Assembly: GCF_018324205.1 (NCBI RefSeq)
Contig: NZ_AP023356.1
Location: 8,686,501 to 8,750,500 of the forward strand
DNA: 64,000 bases
Origin: Actinoplanes ianthinogenes
GTDB taxonomy: Bacteria; Actinomycetota; Actinomycetes; Mycobacteriales; Micromonosporaceae
Direction of reading: 5' to 3'
Positions 36,219 through 45,500 of the stretch are shown here, piece by piece (within the stretch, counting starts at the first letter, position 1; every line of letters begins with the position of its first letter). The position numbers were made by a program, and so were the translations under genes. The notes below the pieces were generated by a model. It was not told the origin of the DNA. It ran no database searches and was given only the letters and a program-made list of their open reading frames with translations.

Positions 36219-36923
36219 ATGAGGCCCGGCGTGGGCGACGACCTGGCCGCCGCGTTCAGTGAGCTGGCCCGGTCGCTGCAGAGCGAACAGGACGAGCGGC
36301 ACACCCTGGAAGCGATCACCGCGGCCGCGGTGGACACCGTGCCCGGAGCCCGGTACGCCGGGCTCATGGTGGTCGAGCACCGTGGGGACGTCGACATCCG
36401 CGCGGTCACCGACGAGGTGGTCCGGCAGATCGACCAGGCACAGCACGACACCGGGCAGGGGCCCGGCCGCCAGGCGATCCGCGAGCAGCGGATCGTGCGG
36501 CTGCCCGACACGGCGGCCGACGAGCGGTGGCCGGAGTTCTGCCGCCGGGCCGCGGCCCTGGGCATCCGCAGCCTGCTGTCATTCCCGCTCTACGTGGCGG
36601 ACGACACCCTCGGCGCCCTCAACCTGTATGCCCCCGAGCCGGACGCCTTCGGCGACGAGTCCGAGCACGTGGGCCGGCTGTTCGCCGCGCACGCCGCGGT
36701 CGCCCTGTCCGGGGTGCGCCAGCAGGAGCGGTGCGGGCACACCATCGAGGTGCGTGACCTGATCGGGCAGGCCAAGGGCATCCTGATGGAGCGCTACTCG
36801 ACCGACGCCGACCGGGCCTTCGACCTGCTGGTCCAGGTCAGCCTGCGGACCGGCACCAAGCTCATCGACGTGGTCCGGCACCTCACCGACACCGGCGAGC
36901 TGCGCCCCGACACGCCGGTCTGA
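36219..36923 (+). CDS. GAF-ANTAR regulator
   Basis: A 234-residue cytoplasmic regulator. The N-terminal GAF domain (about 10-165) includes AVDTVPGARYAGLMVVEHRG, IVRLPDTAADERWPEF and LLSFPLYVADDTLGALNLY. The C-terminal ANTAR domain (about 175-230) reads EVRDLIGQAKGILMERY then AFDLLVQVSLRTG. ANTAR domains bind paired hairpins in mRNA and prevent termination; the GAF domain senses an unknown signal. ATG 36219 is chosen because it starts next to the GAF domain. A 150-bp AT-richer leader with an imperfect hairpin (TCTTGC...GCAAGA, 36122-36164) lies upstream. Confidence 0.88.
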   Translation: MRPGVGDDLAAAFSELARSLQSEQDERHTLEAITAAAVDTVPGARYAGLMVVEHRGDVDIRAVTDEVVRQIDQAQHDTGQGPGRQAIREQRIVRLPDTAADERWPEFCRRAAALGIRSLLSFPLYVADDTLGALNLYAPEPDAFGDESEHVGRLFAAHAAVALSGVRQQERCGHTIEVRDLIGQAKGILMERYSTDADRAFDLLVQVSLRTGTKLIDVVRHLTDTGELRPDTPV

Positions 36924-36930
36924 CCGGCCG

Positions 36931-37518
36931 TCAGGCCGTCGTCAGGCGCAGCGCCGCCGCGGCGACCGCGTCCTGGAGCTGCTCGTGCGGCGGCAGACTC
37001 GACAGGTCGCGGCGCATGCCGATGACGCTCTCCACCAGGCCGAGCACCAGGTCACCCGGGACGTCGCCGCCGGCCAGGCGGCGGTAGGCCAGGCGCAGCC
37101 GCTCGCGCTCGGCGCGGAAGCGGGTGAACGGCTCGGTGGCGATCTCCGGCAGGGCGTACAGGATGCCGACGTTCCACCGGGCGCCGAGCAGCACGCCGAC
37201 GTCGTAGCGGACCAGCGCGCGCAGCGCGTCGGACGGCTCCAGGCCCTGATCGGACAGCGCCGAGGCGTAGTCCACCGACGGCCGGACGGTGGACTCGAGC
37301 AGCTCGGCGAGGATCTGCTCCTTGGTCTTGAAGTGGTAGTAGAGCGACGCCTGCCGGACGCCCACCATCTCGGCGATCATCCGGGTCGAGGTGGCCGCGT
37401 AGCCCCGCCCGGCGAACAGCTCGGCGGCGGCGTCGAGGATCTCGTCGCGGGCGGAGCCGGAGGGCAGCCGGCGGGCGCCCGATCGGGGCCGGCCGACGGA
37501 GGCGGTCGGGGAACTCAC
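36931..37518 (-). CDS. TetR-family regulator
   Basis: A 195-residue TetR regulator. The HTH is ATSTRMIAEMVGVRQASLYYHF (about 41-62, quoted in part: MIAEMVGVRQASLYYHF), preceded by AAELFAGRGY. The C-terminal ligand domain is TetR-like (LRALVRYDVGVLLGARWN). It converges on the GAF-ANTAR gene with only 7 bp between the stops. No obvious divergent target shares its promoter; the DUF427 gene lies 123 bp upstream on the same strand. Confidence 0.88.
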   Translation of the reverse strand: MSSPTASVGRPRSGARRLPSGSARDEILDAAAELFAGRGYAATSTRMIAEMVGVRQASLYYHFKTKEQILAELLESTVRPSVDYASALSDQGLEPSDALRALVRYDVGVLLGARWNVGILYALPEIATEPFTRFRAERERLRLAYRRLAGGDVPGDLVLGLVESVIGMRRDLSSLPPHEQLQDAVAAAALRLTTA

Positions 37519-37641
37519 CCCCGCATCGTGTCACGCGGCCGCCCGCACCTTTGCCGCCGGAGCGATGTAACGGCGGTGACATTCGCCCCGCCCCACGGCA
37601 CGCCACCGTGCTGCCGGGCGTGCCACCAGCAGATGAGCAGC

Positions 37642-38103
37642 TCACCAGCCTGTCGTGCCGGGGCCGCCCTTGAACGGGCCAGTGATGTCGGCGGTGATCC
37701 AGCCGCCGTAGAAGTCACCCTCCTGTGGCTGGACGAGCTCGCCGCCCACCCGGCATTCGCCGACCCGGCTCGGATAGAAGGCGACAGCTCCGGCGATCTC
37801 CGTGTATCCCGGTGAGGGCCGTTCGTAGGACCAGCCGGCCCGTTGCACCCGGGTTGTCCCGACGACCAGGTCCCAGTAGCTGGCGACACCCTTGAACTCA
37901 CAGTACGAGCGGCCCTCGCCCGGCTCGAGAACCGCGTCGGCGATGTCGTCGCGGGGTATGTAGTAGACCGGCGGGTGTGAGGTCTCCAAGACCCGCCAGC
38001 AGCGGTCGCTGTCGACGATCACCCGGCCCGCGTGCGCTATCGTCACCCGGGCCCCGGTGCGCTCCACGCGCGGCGGGCGCGGGTAGTCCCAAACCGACTC
38101 CAT
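37642..38103 (-). CDS. DUF427 domain protein
   Basis: A 153-residue soluble protein with the DUF427 signature: WDYPRPPRVE, RVIVDSDRCWRVLETSHPP, YYIPRDDI, CEFKGVASYWDL and AVAFYPSRVGE. The family is a small beta-rich fold of unknown function, common in actinobacteria. ATG 38103 starts the conserved domain; the upstream open frame is Gly/Arg-rich shadow. No operon partner is clear. Confidence 0.85.
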   Translation of the reverse strand: MESVWDYPRPPRVERTGARVTIAHAGRVIVDSDRCWRVLETSHPPVYYIPRDDIADAVLEPGEGRSYCEFKGVASYWDLVVGTTRVQRAGWSYERPSPGYTEIAGAVAFYPSRVGECRVGGELVQPQEGDFYGGWITADITGPFKGGPGTTGW

Positions 38104-38230
38104 CACCTCAGCGTGCCAGCCCGGCCACCGCCCCGCACCCCACCAGCCCGCGGATCCGCCTCCGCGGCGCGCCCGGCCCGCGGGATGTGCCGGGCGGTGA
38201 GGCGACTCCGGCCGGAGCGACACGTCACGA

Positions 38231-39376
38231 TCAGAACGCGGCCGCCATGTCGGCCTGCCGCTGCAGGACCCGGTTCATCCGGGCCTGCACCGTGTCGAGC
38301 TGCCCGATGGTGTCGTTGGCGGTGTGAATGCCCTCGGCGACCGCCTTGCTGGAGCTCTGAATTCCGGCGATCTGTTCGGTCACCTTCTGGGTGGCTTCGG
38401 CCGTCTCCCGGGCGAGGTCCTTGACCTCGCTGGCCACGACCGCGAAGCCCTTGCCGACCTCGCCGGCACGTGCGGCCTCGATCGTCGCGTTGAGCGCCAG
38501 CAGGTTCGTCTGCTCCGCGATCGACGAGATGATTTTGATGACGTCATCGACCGCCGCTGACGCGTCCGAGAGCGCTTGCACCTCGGACTTCATCGCCTGG
38601 GAGCCGCTCGAGGCGAGGTTGGCCACCCGGCCGGCGTCCTCGGAGGCCGCGCGCAGCTCCGCGACGGTGTCCAGCAGCTGGCGCGCCTTGGCGGCGTCGC
38701 TCTCCTCCCGGCGCAGCACCGACATGCGCTGCGATACCAGCTGTTGCACGTTACGCAACGCGGCGGCCCGTGATTCGCTCAGTTCGATGCTGTCGGTGGT
38801 GAAGAAGTCCATCGTCCCGATCACGGTGGAGCCGTCCATGATGGGGAAGCACACCCCGGACCGCACACCGGCCCGCTGTGCCGCGGGCGCCCGGACACAG
38901 TCGGTCACCTCGGCCAGGTCGCGAACGAACACCAGGTCCCGGGACCGCCATGCCCGCCCCGACAGGCCGACGCCCTGGGCGAAGGAGGCGGCGAGAGTGA
39001 CCTTGCGGAACTCCTCGCCGGCGGAACCGGACTCATACCCGAACCGCAGCACCTGCTCGGCCGTGTCGAGCGCCCAGTACGAGCCGTACGCCCACCCGAA
39101 CGCGGTGCGCACCCGGTCGAGCGCGGCCCGGATCGCGGACTGCTGGTCGAGGGCCTCACCGACCTCGCCGACGACGGTCGTGACCGCGGCCTGGTCACCG
39201 AGGGTCTCGTGCAGTCGGGACGTCGCGACCGCGTACAGGCCGGCGAGCACGGCGATCCGGGTGATCGCCGCCCACTTGTCGCTGGCGAACGCGGGTAGCG
39301 GCCGCTTGCCGTAGAACTCCAGGACCCCGGTGACAGCGCCGTCGTACATGATGGGAACCGTCGCGGCCTCGACCAT
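38231..39376 (-). CDS. Soluble GAF / methyl-accepting chemotaxis-type signalling protein, 5'-truncated
   Basis: A cytoplasmic MCP-like protein without membrane helices. From ATG 39376 it has the last part of a first GAF domain (MVEAATVPIMYDGAVTGVLE), a complete second GAF domain (about 70-215; GLSGRAWRSRD, GVCFPIMDG) and an MCP signalling hairpin with the conserved tip EQTNLLALNATIEAARAGE. The first GAF domain lacks its N-terminal half in this frame. In another frame just upstream GTRLAPFAHDARAA reads like the missing adjoining segment, so the gene seems frameshifted near 39377. Only about 250 bp remain before the divergent permease gene, too little for a whole first GAF. It may be a pseudogene or restart at ATG 39376. 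Confidence 0.7.
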   Translation of the reverse strand: MVEAATVPIMYDGAVTGVLEFYGKRPLPAFASDKWAAITRIAVLAGLYAVATSRLHETLGDQAAVTTVVGEVGEALDQQSAIRAALDRVRTAFGWAYGSYWALDTAEQVLRFGYESGSAGEEFRKVTLAASFAQGVGLSGRAWRSRDLVFVRDLAEVTDCVRAPAAQRAGVRSGVCFPIMDGSTVIGTMDFFTTDSIELSESRAAALRNVQQLVSQRMSVLRREESDAAKARQLLDTVAELRAASEDAGRVANLASSGSQAMKSEVQALSDASAAVDDVIKIISSIAEQTNLLALNATIEAARAGEVGKGFAVVASEVKDLARETAEATQKVTEQIAGIQSSSKAVAEGIHTANDTIGQLDTVQARMNRVLQRQADMAAAF

Positions 39377-39622
39377 GCCGCCCGCGCATCGTGCGCGAAC
39401 GGAGCGAGACGGGTGCCCGCGATGTCTGACCCATCGACCCGCCCGCGCCGGCGCTGAGTGCAGCTCGGTTGCCGTGAGCCTGGGCAAGCCGGTACAAGGT
39501 GAGTCAAGTGCCTCGACCCGGATTCGTTGGTAACCCAAGGTTTACGGACGAGAAACCACCGTCGATCGCCGGTCGAAGAATCTGTCAACCGACAGGTATT
39601 CGCCGGACCTCCGGGAGACGGT

Positions 39623-41179
39623 ATGACCACTTCCCTCACTGACGCCGCTGACCTGCGCGGCTTCGGATACCAGCCGGAGCTGCGCCGCAGCATCGGCAGC
39701 TACGCCTCGTTCGCCGCCGGGTTCTCCTTCGTCTCCATCCTCACCACGGTCTTCCAGCTCTTCGGTTTCGGCTTCTCGTTCGGCGGCCCGGCGTTCTTCT
39801 GGACCTGGCCGCTGGTCTTCTTCGGCCAGTTCATGGTGGCGCTCACCTTCGCCGAGCTGGCCGCGCGCTACCCGCTCTCCGGCTGCATCTACCAGTGGTC
39901 ACGCCGGCTCTCCAACGCCACGGTCGGCTGGTTCGCCGGCTGGATCATGATCATCGCGCAGATCGTCACGGTCGCGGCCGCGGCGATCGCGCTCCAGGTG
40001 GTGCTGCCGCAGATCTGGTCCGGCTTCCAGCCCGTCGGCGGTGACCCGGCGCTGACCTCGACCAGCGGCGCCACCAACGCCGTGCTCCTGGGATCGATCC
40101 TGATCGTGCTGACCACGCTGGTGAACGTCATCGGGGTCCGGCTCATGGCGATCATCAACAGCACCGGGGTGACCCTGGAGATCATCGGCGTGGTCGCGGT
40201 GGTCGTGCTGCTGCTGTTCAACGTCGAGCGCGGGCCGGGCGTCGTGTTCGACACCGGCGGCATGGGCAGCGGCGCGTCGTACGTCGGCCCGTTCCTGGTG
40301 TCGGCGCTGATGGCGGCGTACGTGGTGGTCGGTTTCGACAGCGCCGGCGAGCTCAGCGAGGAGACCCGCGACCCGCGGCACACCGCACCCCGGACGATCC
40401 TGCGGGCGCTCGCCGCCTCCGGCATCGGCGGTGGGCTGATGCTGCTGGTCGCGCTGATGGCCGCGCCGAGCCTGACCGACGGCCGGCTCGCCACCGAGGG
40501 CCTGCCCTACGTGCTGACCAGCCGCCTCGGCGAGACCGGCGGGAAGATCCTGCTGGTCGACGTGGCCATCGCGGTCGCGGTCTGCACCCTGGCGATCCAG
40601 ACCGCCGGCAGCCGGATGGTCTTCTCGATGGCCCGCGACGGGGTGCTGCCGTTCTCCGCCGCGCTCAGCAAGGTCAACCCGCGCACCGGCACCCCGGCGC
40701 TGCCGGCCATCGTGGTCGGCGCCGGCGCGGCCGGGGTCCTGCTCGTCAACATCGGGCAGGCGGCCCTGTTCACCGCGCTGACCAGCGTCTGCATCGTGCT
40801 GCTCTACCTGGCCTACGCCCTGGTCACCGTCCCGCTGCTGATCCGCCGGATCAAGGGCCGGCCGTCCGGCGCGGAGGCCGCCACCACCGAGCGCGGCGGC
40901 AAGCTCTTCTCGCTCGGCAAGGCCGGGATCGTGGTCAACGTCGTCGCCGTCCTCTACGGCCTCGGCATGATCCTCAACCTGGGCTGGCCGCGCCCGGAGG
41001 TCTACGACCCGGCCGGCGCCCACTGGTACCTGCACTACTTCTCGCTGCTCTTCGTCGGCGGCGCGCTGGTCGCCGGCGGGCTGGCCTACCTGCGGTACCG
41101 CACCCGCGCGCTGTCGCTGCACCTGCCCGCGTTCCCGGCCGCCGTCCCGGCCGTCGTCACCGAGGGGGAGCCGGCATGA
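39623..41179 (+). CDS. APC-family amino acid/guanidine-type permease
   Basis: A 518-residue membrane transporter of the APC superfamily with about 12 helices. Family marks are GFSFVSILTTVFQLFGFGF in the first helix, GPAFFWTWPLVF, FVELAA-like TFAELAARYPLSGCIYQW and VVGFDSAGELSEETRDPR. Yeast and bacterial members import GABA, choline, urea-like or other small nitrogen compounds. It is the first gene of the carboxylase operon, its stop overlapping the next start (ATGA), so it probably imports the operon's substrate. ATG 39623 has GGGAG upstream. No riboswitch was recognised in the 246-bp leader. Confidence 0.88.
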   Translation: MTTSLTDAADLRGFGYQPELRRSIGSYASFAAGFSFVSILTTVFQLFGFGFSFGGPAFFWTWPLVFFGQFMVALTFAELAARYPLSGCIYQWSRRLSNATVGWFAGWIMIIAQIVTVAAAAIALQVVLPQIWSGFQPVGGDPALTSTSGATNAVLLGSILIVLTTLVNVIGVRLMAIINSTGVTLEIIGVVAVVVLLLFNVERGPGVVFDTGGMGSGASYVGPFLVSALMAAYVVVGFDSAGELSEETRDPRHTAPRTILRALAASGIGGGLMLLVALMAAPSLTDGRLATEGLPYVLTSRLGETGGKILLVDVAIAVAVCTLAIQTAGSRMVFSMARDGVLPFSAALSKVNPRTGTPALPAIVVGAGAAGVLLVNIGQAALFTALTSVCIVLLYLAYALVTVPLLIRRIKGRPSGAEAATTERGGKLFSLGKAGIVVNVVAVLYGLGMILNLGWPRPEVYDPAGAHWYLHYFSLLFVGGALVAGGLAYLRYRTRALSLHLPAFPAAVPAVVTEGEPA

Positions 41180-41964
41180 GCACCGCCACCACCACCGGGG
41201 CGCGGGAGCACGCCCGCGCCCAGGGCGGCACCGTCGTCGAGTGCATGCCGACCGTCCCGGCCGGGGACGGGCTGACCTGGGACGAGACCGTCCCCGGCGG
41301 CGGCTACGCGAGCAAGCGGCTGGCCCGTGGGACCACGCTGCGGCTGACCGATCTCTACGGCGACGCCTGTGTCTCGGTGCTGCTGTTCAACGCCGACGAG
41401 CCGTGGGAGCGCCTCAACGTCGCCGACACCGTCAAGGTGCTGTGGCAGGCGTACGTGGGGGAGGGGCACCTGCTCCTGTCCGACCAGGGGCGCGCCCTCG
41501 CCACGGTCACGGCCGGTGATCGGGAGCGGTCGGACACCTTCTGCGGGACCACGACCCTCAAGAGCAACTCCCTACGGTACGGCGACGGCAGCCCGCACAG
41601 CGCCACTCCGGCCGGCCGTGAGCTGTTCACCCTGGCCGCCGCCAAGCACGGGCTGACCCGCCGGGACCTGCCGCCGAGCATCTCCTTCTTCCAGGGTGTG
41701 CGGGTCGGCGCGGACGGCGGCTTCACCTGGCTCGGCTCGGCGGGACCCGGTGCCGTCGTCGAGCTGCGAGCGGAGATGCCGGTCACGGTGCTGCTCGTCA
41801 ACGTTCCGCACCCGCTCGACCCGCGCGAGGAATACACCTGCTCACCCGTACGGATAACCGCTCGTCCCGCAAGGCCGGGCGAACCGCGCGATGCCCGCAC
41901 ACCGGAAGGCGAGCGGGCCCTGCTCAACACCGCCGACTACCTCGCCTCCAGGGGGCTCGCATGA
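41176..41964 (+). CDS. DUF1989 protein, carboxyguanidine deiminase/urea-carboxylase-associated subunit 1
   Basis: A 262-residue protein of the DUF1989 family, formerly called urea amidolyase-associated protein 1. Motifs are GGYASKRLARGTTLRLTDL, CGTTTLKSNSLRYGDG and VNVPHPLDPREEYTC. Biochemical work on homologues showed that the paired DUF1989 proteins form carboxyguanidine deiminase, acting with a guanidine carboxylase. Start and stop overlap both neighbours by 4 bp. It is paralogous to the next gene, and the two probably form a hetero-oligomer. Confidence 0.9.
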   Translation: MSTATTTGAREHARAQGGTVVECMPTVPAGDGLTWDETVPGGGYASKRLARGTTLRLTDLYGDACVSVLLFNADEPWERLNVADTVKVLWQAYVGEGHLLLSDQGRALATVTAGDRERSDTFCGTTTLKSNSLRYGDGSPHSATPAGRELFTLAAAKHGLTRRDLPPSISFFQGVRVGADGGFTWLGSAGPGAVVELRAEMPVTVLLVNVPHPLDPREEYTCSPVRITARPARPGEPRDARTPEGERALLNTADYLASRGLA

Positions 41965-42551
41965 CGATCGTCCAGGCCCGCGCGCCGTGGTCCGCGGTGA
42001 TCAGAAAGGGTCAGACGCTGACCATCGAGGACCTGGAGGGCAACCAGGCCGTCGACTGCCTGATCTACAACGCGCACGACACCGCCGAGCGGTACTCGGC
42101 GCCGGACACGATCGCCGCGCAGGGCAACATCTTCCTGACCACCGGCAGCGTGCTGCGCTCCAGCGAGGGCAACCCGCTGATGACGGTGGTGGCCGACGAG
42201 GTGGGCCGGCACGACACGGTCGGCGGGGCGTGCAGCCGGGAGAGCAACACCCTCCGGTACGGCCAGCACACCAAGCACCAGCACGCCTGCGTGGAGAACT
42301 TCCTGATCGAGGGCAGCCGCTGGGGCCTCGGCAAACGGGACCTGGTCAGCAACATCAACTGGTACATGAACGTGCCGGTCGACCCGGACGGCAGCCTCGG
42401 CATCGTCGACGGCATCTCCGCGCCCGGCCTGACCGTGACCCTGCGCGCCGAGATGGACGTGCTGGTCCTGGTGTCGAACTGCCCGCAGATCAACAACCCG
42501 TGCAACGGCTTCGACCCGACGCCGGTCCGCATGCTCGTCGCGGAGGGCTGA
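41961..42551 (+). CDS. DUF1989 protein, carboxyguanidine deiminase/urea-carboxylase-associated subunit 2
   Basis: A 196-residue paralogue of the preceding protein: EDLEGNQAVDCLIYNAHDTA, GACSRESNTLRYGQHTKHQH and the C-terminal NCPQINNPCNGFDPTPVR. The Cys/His-rich segment around residues 92-115 is typical of the family and may bind metal. It begins with an ATGA overlap and ends 3 bp before the carboxylase GTG, so stoichiometric expression with both is likely. Confidence 0.9.
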   Translation: MTIVQARAPWSAVIRKGQTLTIEDLEGNQAVDCLIYNAHDTAERYSAPDTIAAQGNIFLTTGSVLRSSEGNPLMTVVADEVGRHDTVGGACSRESNTLRYGQHTKHQHACVENFLIEGSRWGLGKRDLVSNINWYMNVPVDPDGSLGIVDGISAPGLTVTLRAEMDVLVLVSNCPQINNPCNGFDPTPVRMLVAEG

Positions 42552-42554
42552 CGC

Positions 42555-45500
42555 GTGTTCGACACCCTGCTGATCGCCAACCGCGGCGAGATCGCCTGCC
42601 GGATCATCCGCACCGCCGCCCGGATGGGGCTGAAGACCGTCGCGGTCTTCTCCGACGCCGACCGCGCCGCCCCGCACGTCCGGATGGCGGACGTGGCCGT
42701 CCGGCTCGGACCGGCCCCGGCCCGGGAGAGCTATCTGCTGGTCGACCGGGTGCTCGACGCCGCGCTGTCCACCGGCGCCGGCGCCGTGCACCCCGGGTAC
42801 GGCTTCCTCTCCGAGGACGCCGCGTTCGCCACCGCCGTCGAGGCGGCCGGGCTGGCCTTCGTCGGGCCGACGCCGGCGCAGCTGACCGCGTTCGGCGCCA
42901 AGCACACCGCCCGGGACCTGGCCCGCCAGGCCGGCGTTCCGATGATCGAGGGCACCGGGCTGCTGTCCGGCCTGGACGAGGCCCTTGCGGCGGCCGAGCG
43001 GATCGGCTATCCCGTGATGCTGAAAGCAACCGGTGGGGGTGGCGGCATCGGCATGCAGGCCTGCCACGACGCGGCCGGCCTGGCGGCCGCGTTCGATCGG
43101 GTCGAGCGGCTCGCGGTCGCGAACTTCGGTAGCGGGGGAGTGTTCCTCGAACGGTTCGTGCAGTCGGCCCGGCACGTCGAGGTGCAGGTCTTCGGCGACG
43201 GGGCCGGACGCGTGGTGGCGCTCGGGGACCGGGATTGCAGCCTGCAACGGCGCAACCAGAAGGTGATCGAGGAGGCGCCCGCGCCCGGCCTGCCGGACGC
43301 CGTGCGGGAGCAACTGCACGCGGCGGCCACGGCACTCTGCTCGTCTGTTGAATATCGGTCAGCGGGAACCGTCGAGTTCGTCTACGACGCGGCCCGGGAG
43401 CAGGCGTCGTTCCTGGAGGTGAACACGCGGCTGCAGGTCGAGCACCCGGTCACCGAGGAGATCTTCGGGATCGACCTGGTGGAGTGGATGCTGCGCCTGG
43501 CGCAGGGCGACGCGGGCATGCTCGACGAGCCGCGGCGGGCGAGCGGGGTGGCTGTCGAGGCCCGCGTCTACGCCGAGGATCCGACGCAGGGTCACCGGCC
43601 CAGTGCCGGGCTGATCACCGACGTGGCCTTTCCCGGCGAGGTCCGCGTGGACGGCTGGGTGGCGGCCGGGACCGAGGTGAGCACCGCCTACGACCCGATG
43701 CTGGCCAAGGTGATCGTCTCCGGGGCGACCCGGGACGAGGCGTTCGCCAACCTGCGCGCGGCCCTGCGCAGCGCCAGGGTCGACGGGATCGAGACCAACC
43801 TCGGGCTGCTGCGGGCCGCGGTGGCGGAACCGCGGGTCCTGGCGGCGACGCACTCGACCGCGACGCTGGCCGGCGTGCACGACACGGAGCCGCGGATCGT
43901 CGTCGAGCGGGGCGGCACGATGACCACGGTGCAGGACTGGCCGGGGCGGATCGGGCTGTGGGAGGTCGGTGTGCCGCCGTCCGGGCCGATGGACGATCGG
44001 TCCTTCCGGCTGGGCAACCGGATCCTCGGCAACGAGGAGGGCGCGCCCGGCCTGGAGTGCACGGTGGACGGGCCGGCGCTGCGGTTCAGCGCGGCGACCA
44101 CCGTCTGTGTGACCGGGGCGCCGGTGCCGGTGAGCGTCGACGGGCAACCGGTGCCGCAGTGGGAGCCGGTGGTGGTGCCGGCGGGTGCGGTGCTCGACGT
44201 CGGGAAGGCGACCGAGGGTGGGCTGCGGGCCTATGTGCTGGTCGCCGGGGGCCTGGACGTGCCGCGCTATCTGGGGAGCGCGGCGACGTTCACTCTCGGA
44301 CAGTTCGGGGGGCACGGTGGGCGGACGTTGCGGGTCGGGGACGTGCTCCGCTCCGCCTTCAATGAGACAAAAGCCGAAATATCCGTTGCGAAGCCGCCGG
44401 AGATCGGCCACGACTGGCAGATCAAGGTAACCGAGGGCCCGCACGCCGCCCCGGAGTTCTTCACCCGCGAGGACATCGACGCCTTCTACGCCGCCGAGTG
44501 GCAGGTGCACTTCAACTCGGCACGCACCGGAGTCCGCCTGATCGGCCCGAAACCCCGCTGGGCCAGGACCGACGGCGGCGAGGCAGGGCTGCACCCGTCC
44601 AACATCCACGACACCCCCTACTCGGTCGGCGCCATCGACTTCACCGGCGACGTGCCGATCATTCTCGGGCCCGACGGGCCCAGTCTCGGCGGCTTCGTCT
44701 GCCCGGCCACGGTGCTCACCTCGGAACGGTGGAAGCTCGGGCAGCTGAGCCCGGGCGACACGGTCCGCTTCGTACCCGTAAATGATCTTGATTTCACGCC
44801 GTTGATCAGGACGCGCGACGACGGCGTCCTCGCCCGGGCCGACGACGTCACCTACCGGCGCTCCGGCGACGACAACCTGCTCGTCGAGTACGGGCCGATG
44901 ACCCTCGACCTGGGCCTGCGGATGCGCGGCCACGCGCTGATGGACCGGCTGCGCGCCGAGGGCCTGCCGGGCGTGGTCGACCTGACGCCGGGCATCCGGT
45001 CGCTGCAGATCCACGTCGACCCGGCGGTGCTGCCGGTGCGCAAGCTGCTCGACGTGGTGCGCTCGATCGAGCTGCCCGCCACCCGCGACCTGGCGGTGCC
45101 CAGCCGGACCGTGCACCTGCCGCTGTCCTGGGACGACCCGGCCACCCGGGAGGCGATCGCCCGCTACATGGCCGGGGTGCGCGACGACGCGCCGTGGTGC
45201 CCGTGGAACATCGAGTTCATCCGCCGGGTCAACGGCCTCGACTCGGTCGACGACGTGTACCGGACCGTCTACGACGCCAGCTATCTCGTGCTCGGGCTCG
45301 GCGACGTCTACCTCGGCGCGCCGGTGGCGACCCCGCTCGACCCCCGGCACCGGCTGGTGACCACGAAGTACAACCCGGCGCGCACCTGGACTCCGGAGAA
45401 CGCGGTCGGGATCGGCGGGGCGTACCTGTGCATCTACGGCATGGAGGGGCCGGGCGGGTACCAGTTCGTCGGGCGTACCGTGCAGGTCTGGTCGCGCTGG

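Noticed and set aside
39377..39622. Guanidine riboswitch in the leader of the carboxylase operon
   Set aside because: I searched by eye for the guanidine-I, -II and -III core motifs; CCGGGAGA and GGACGA occur but not the surrounding conserved structure. Only a small CTGTC-AACC-GACAG hairpin is present.
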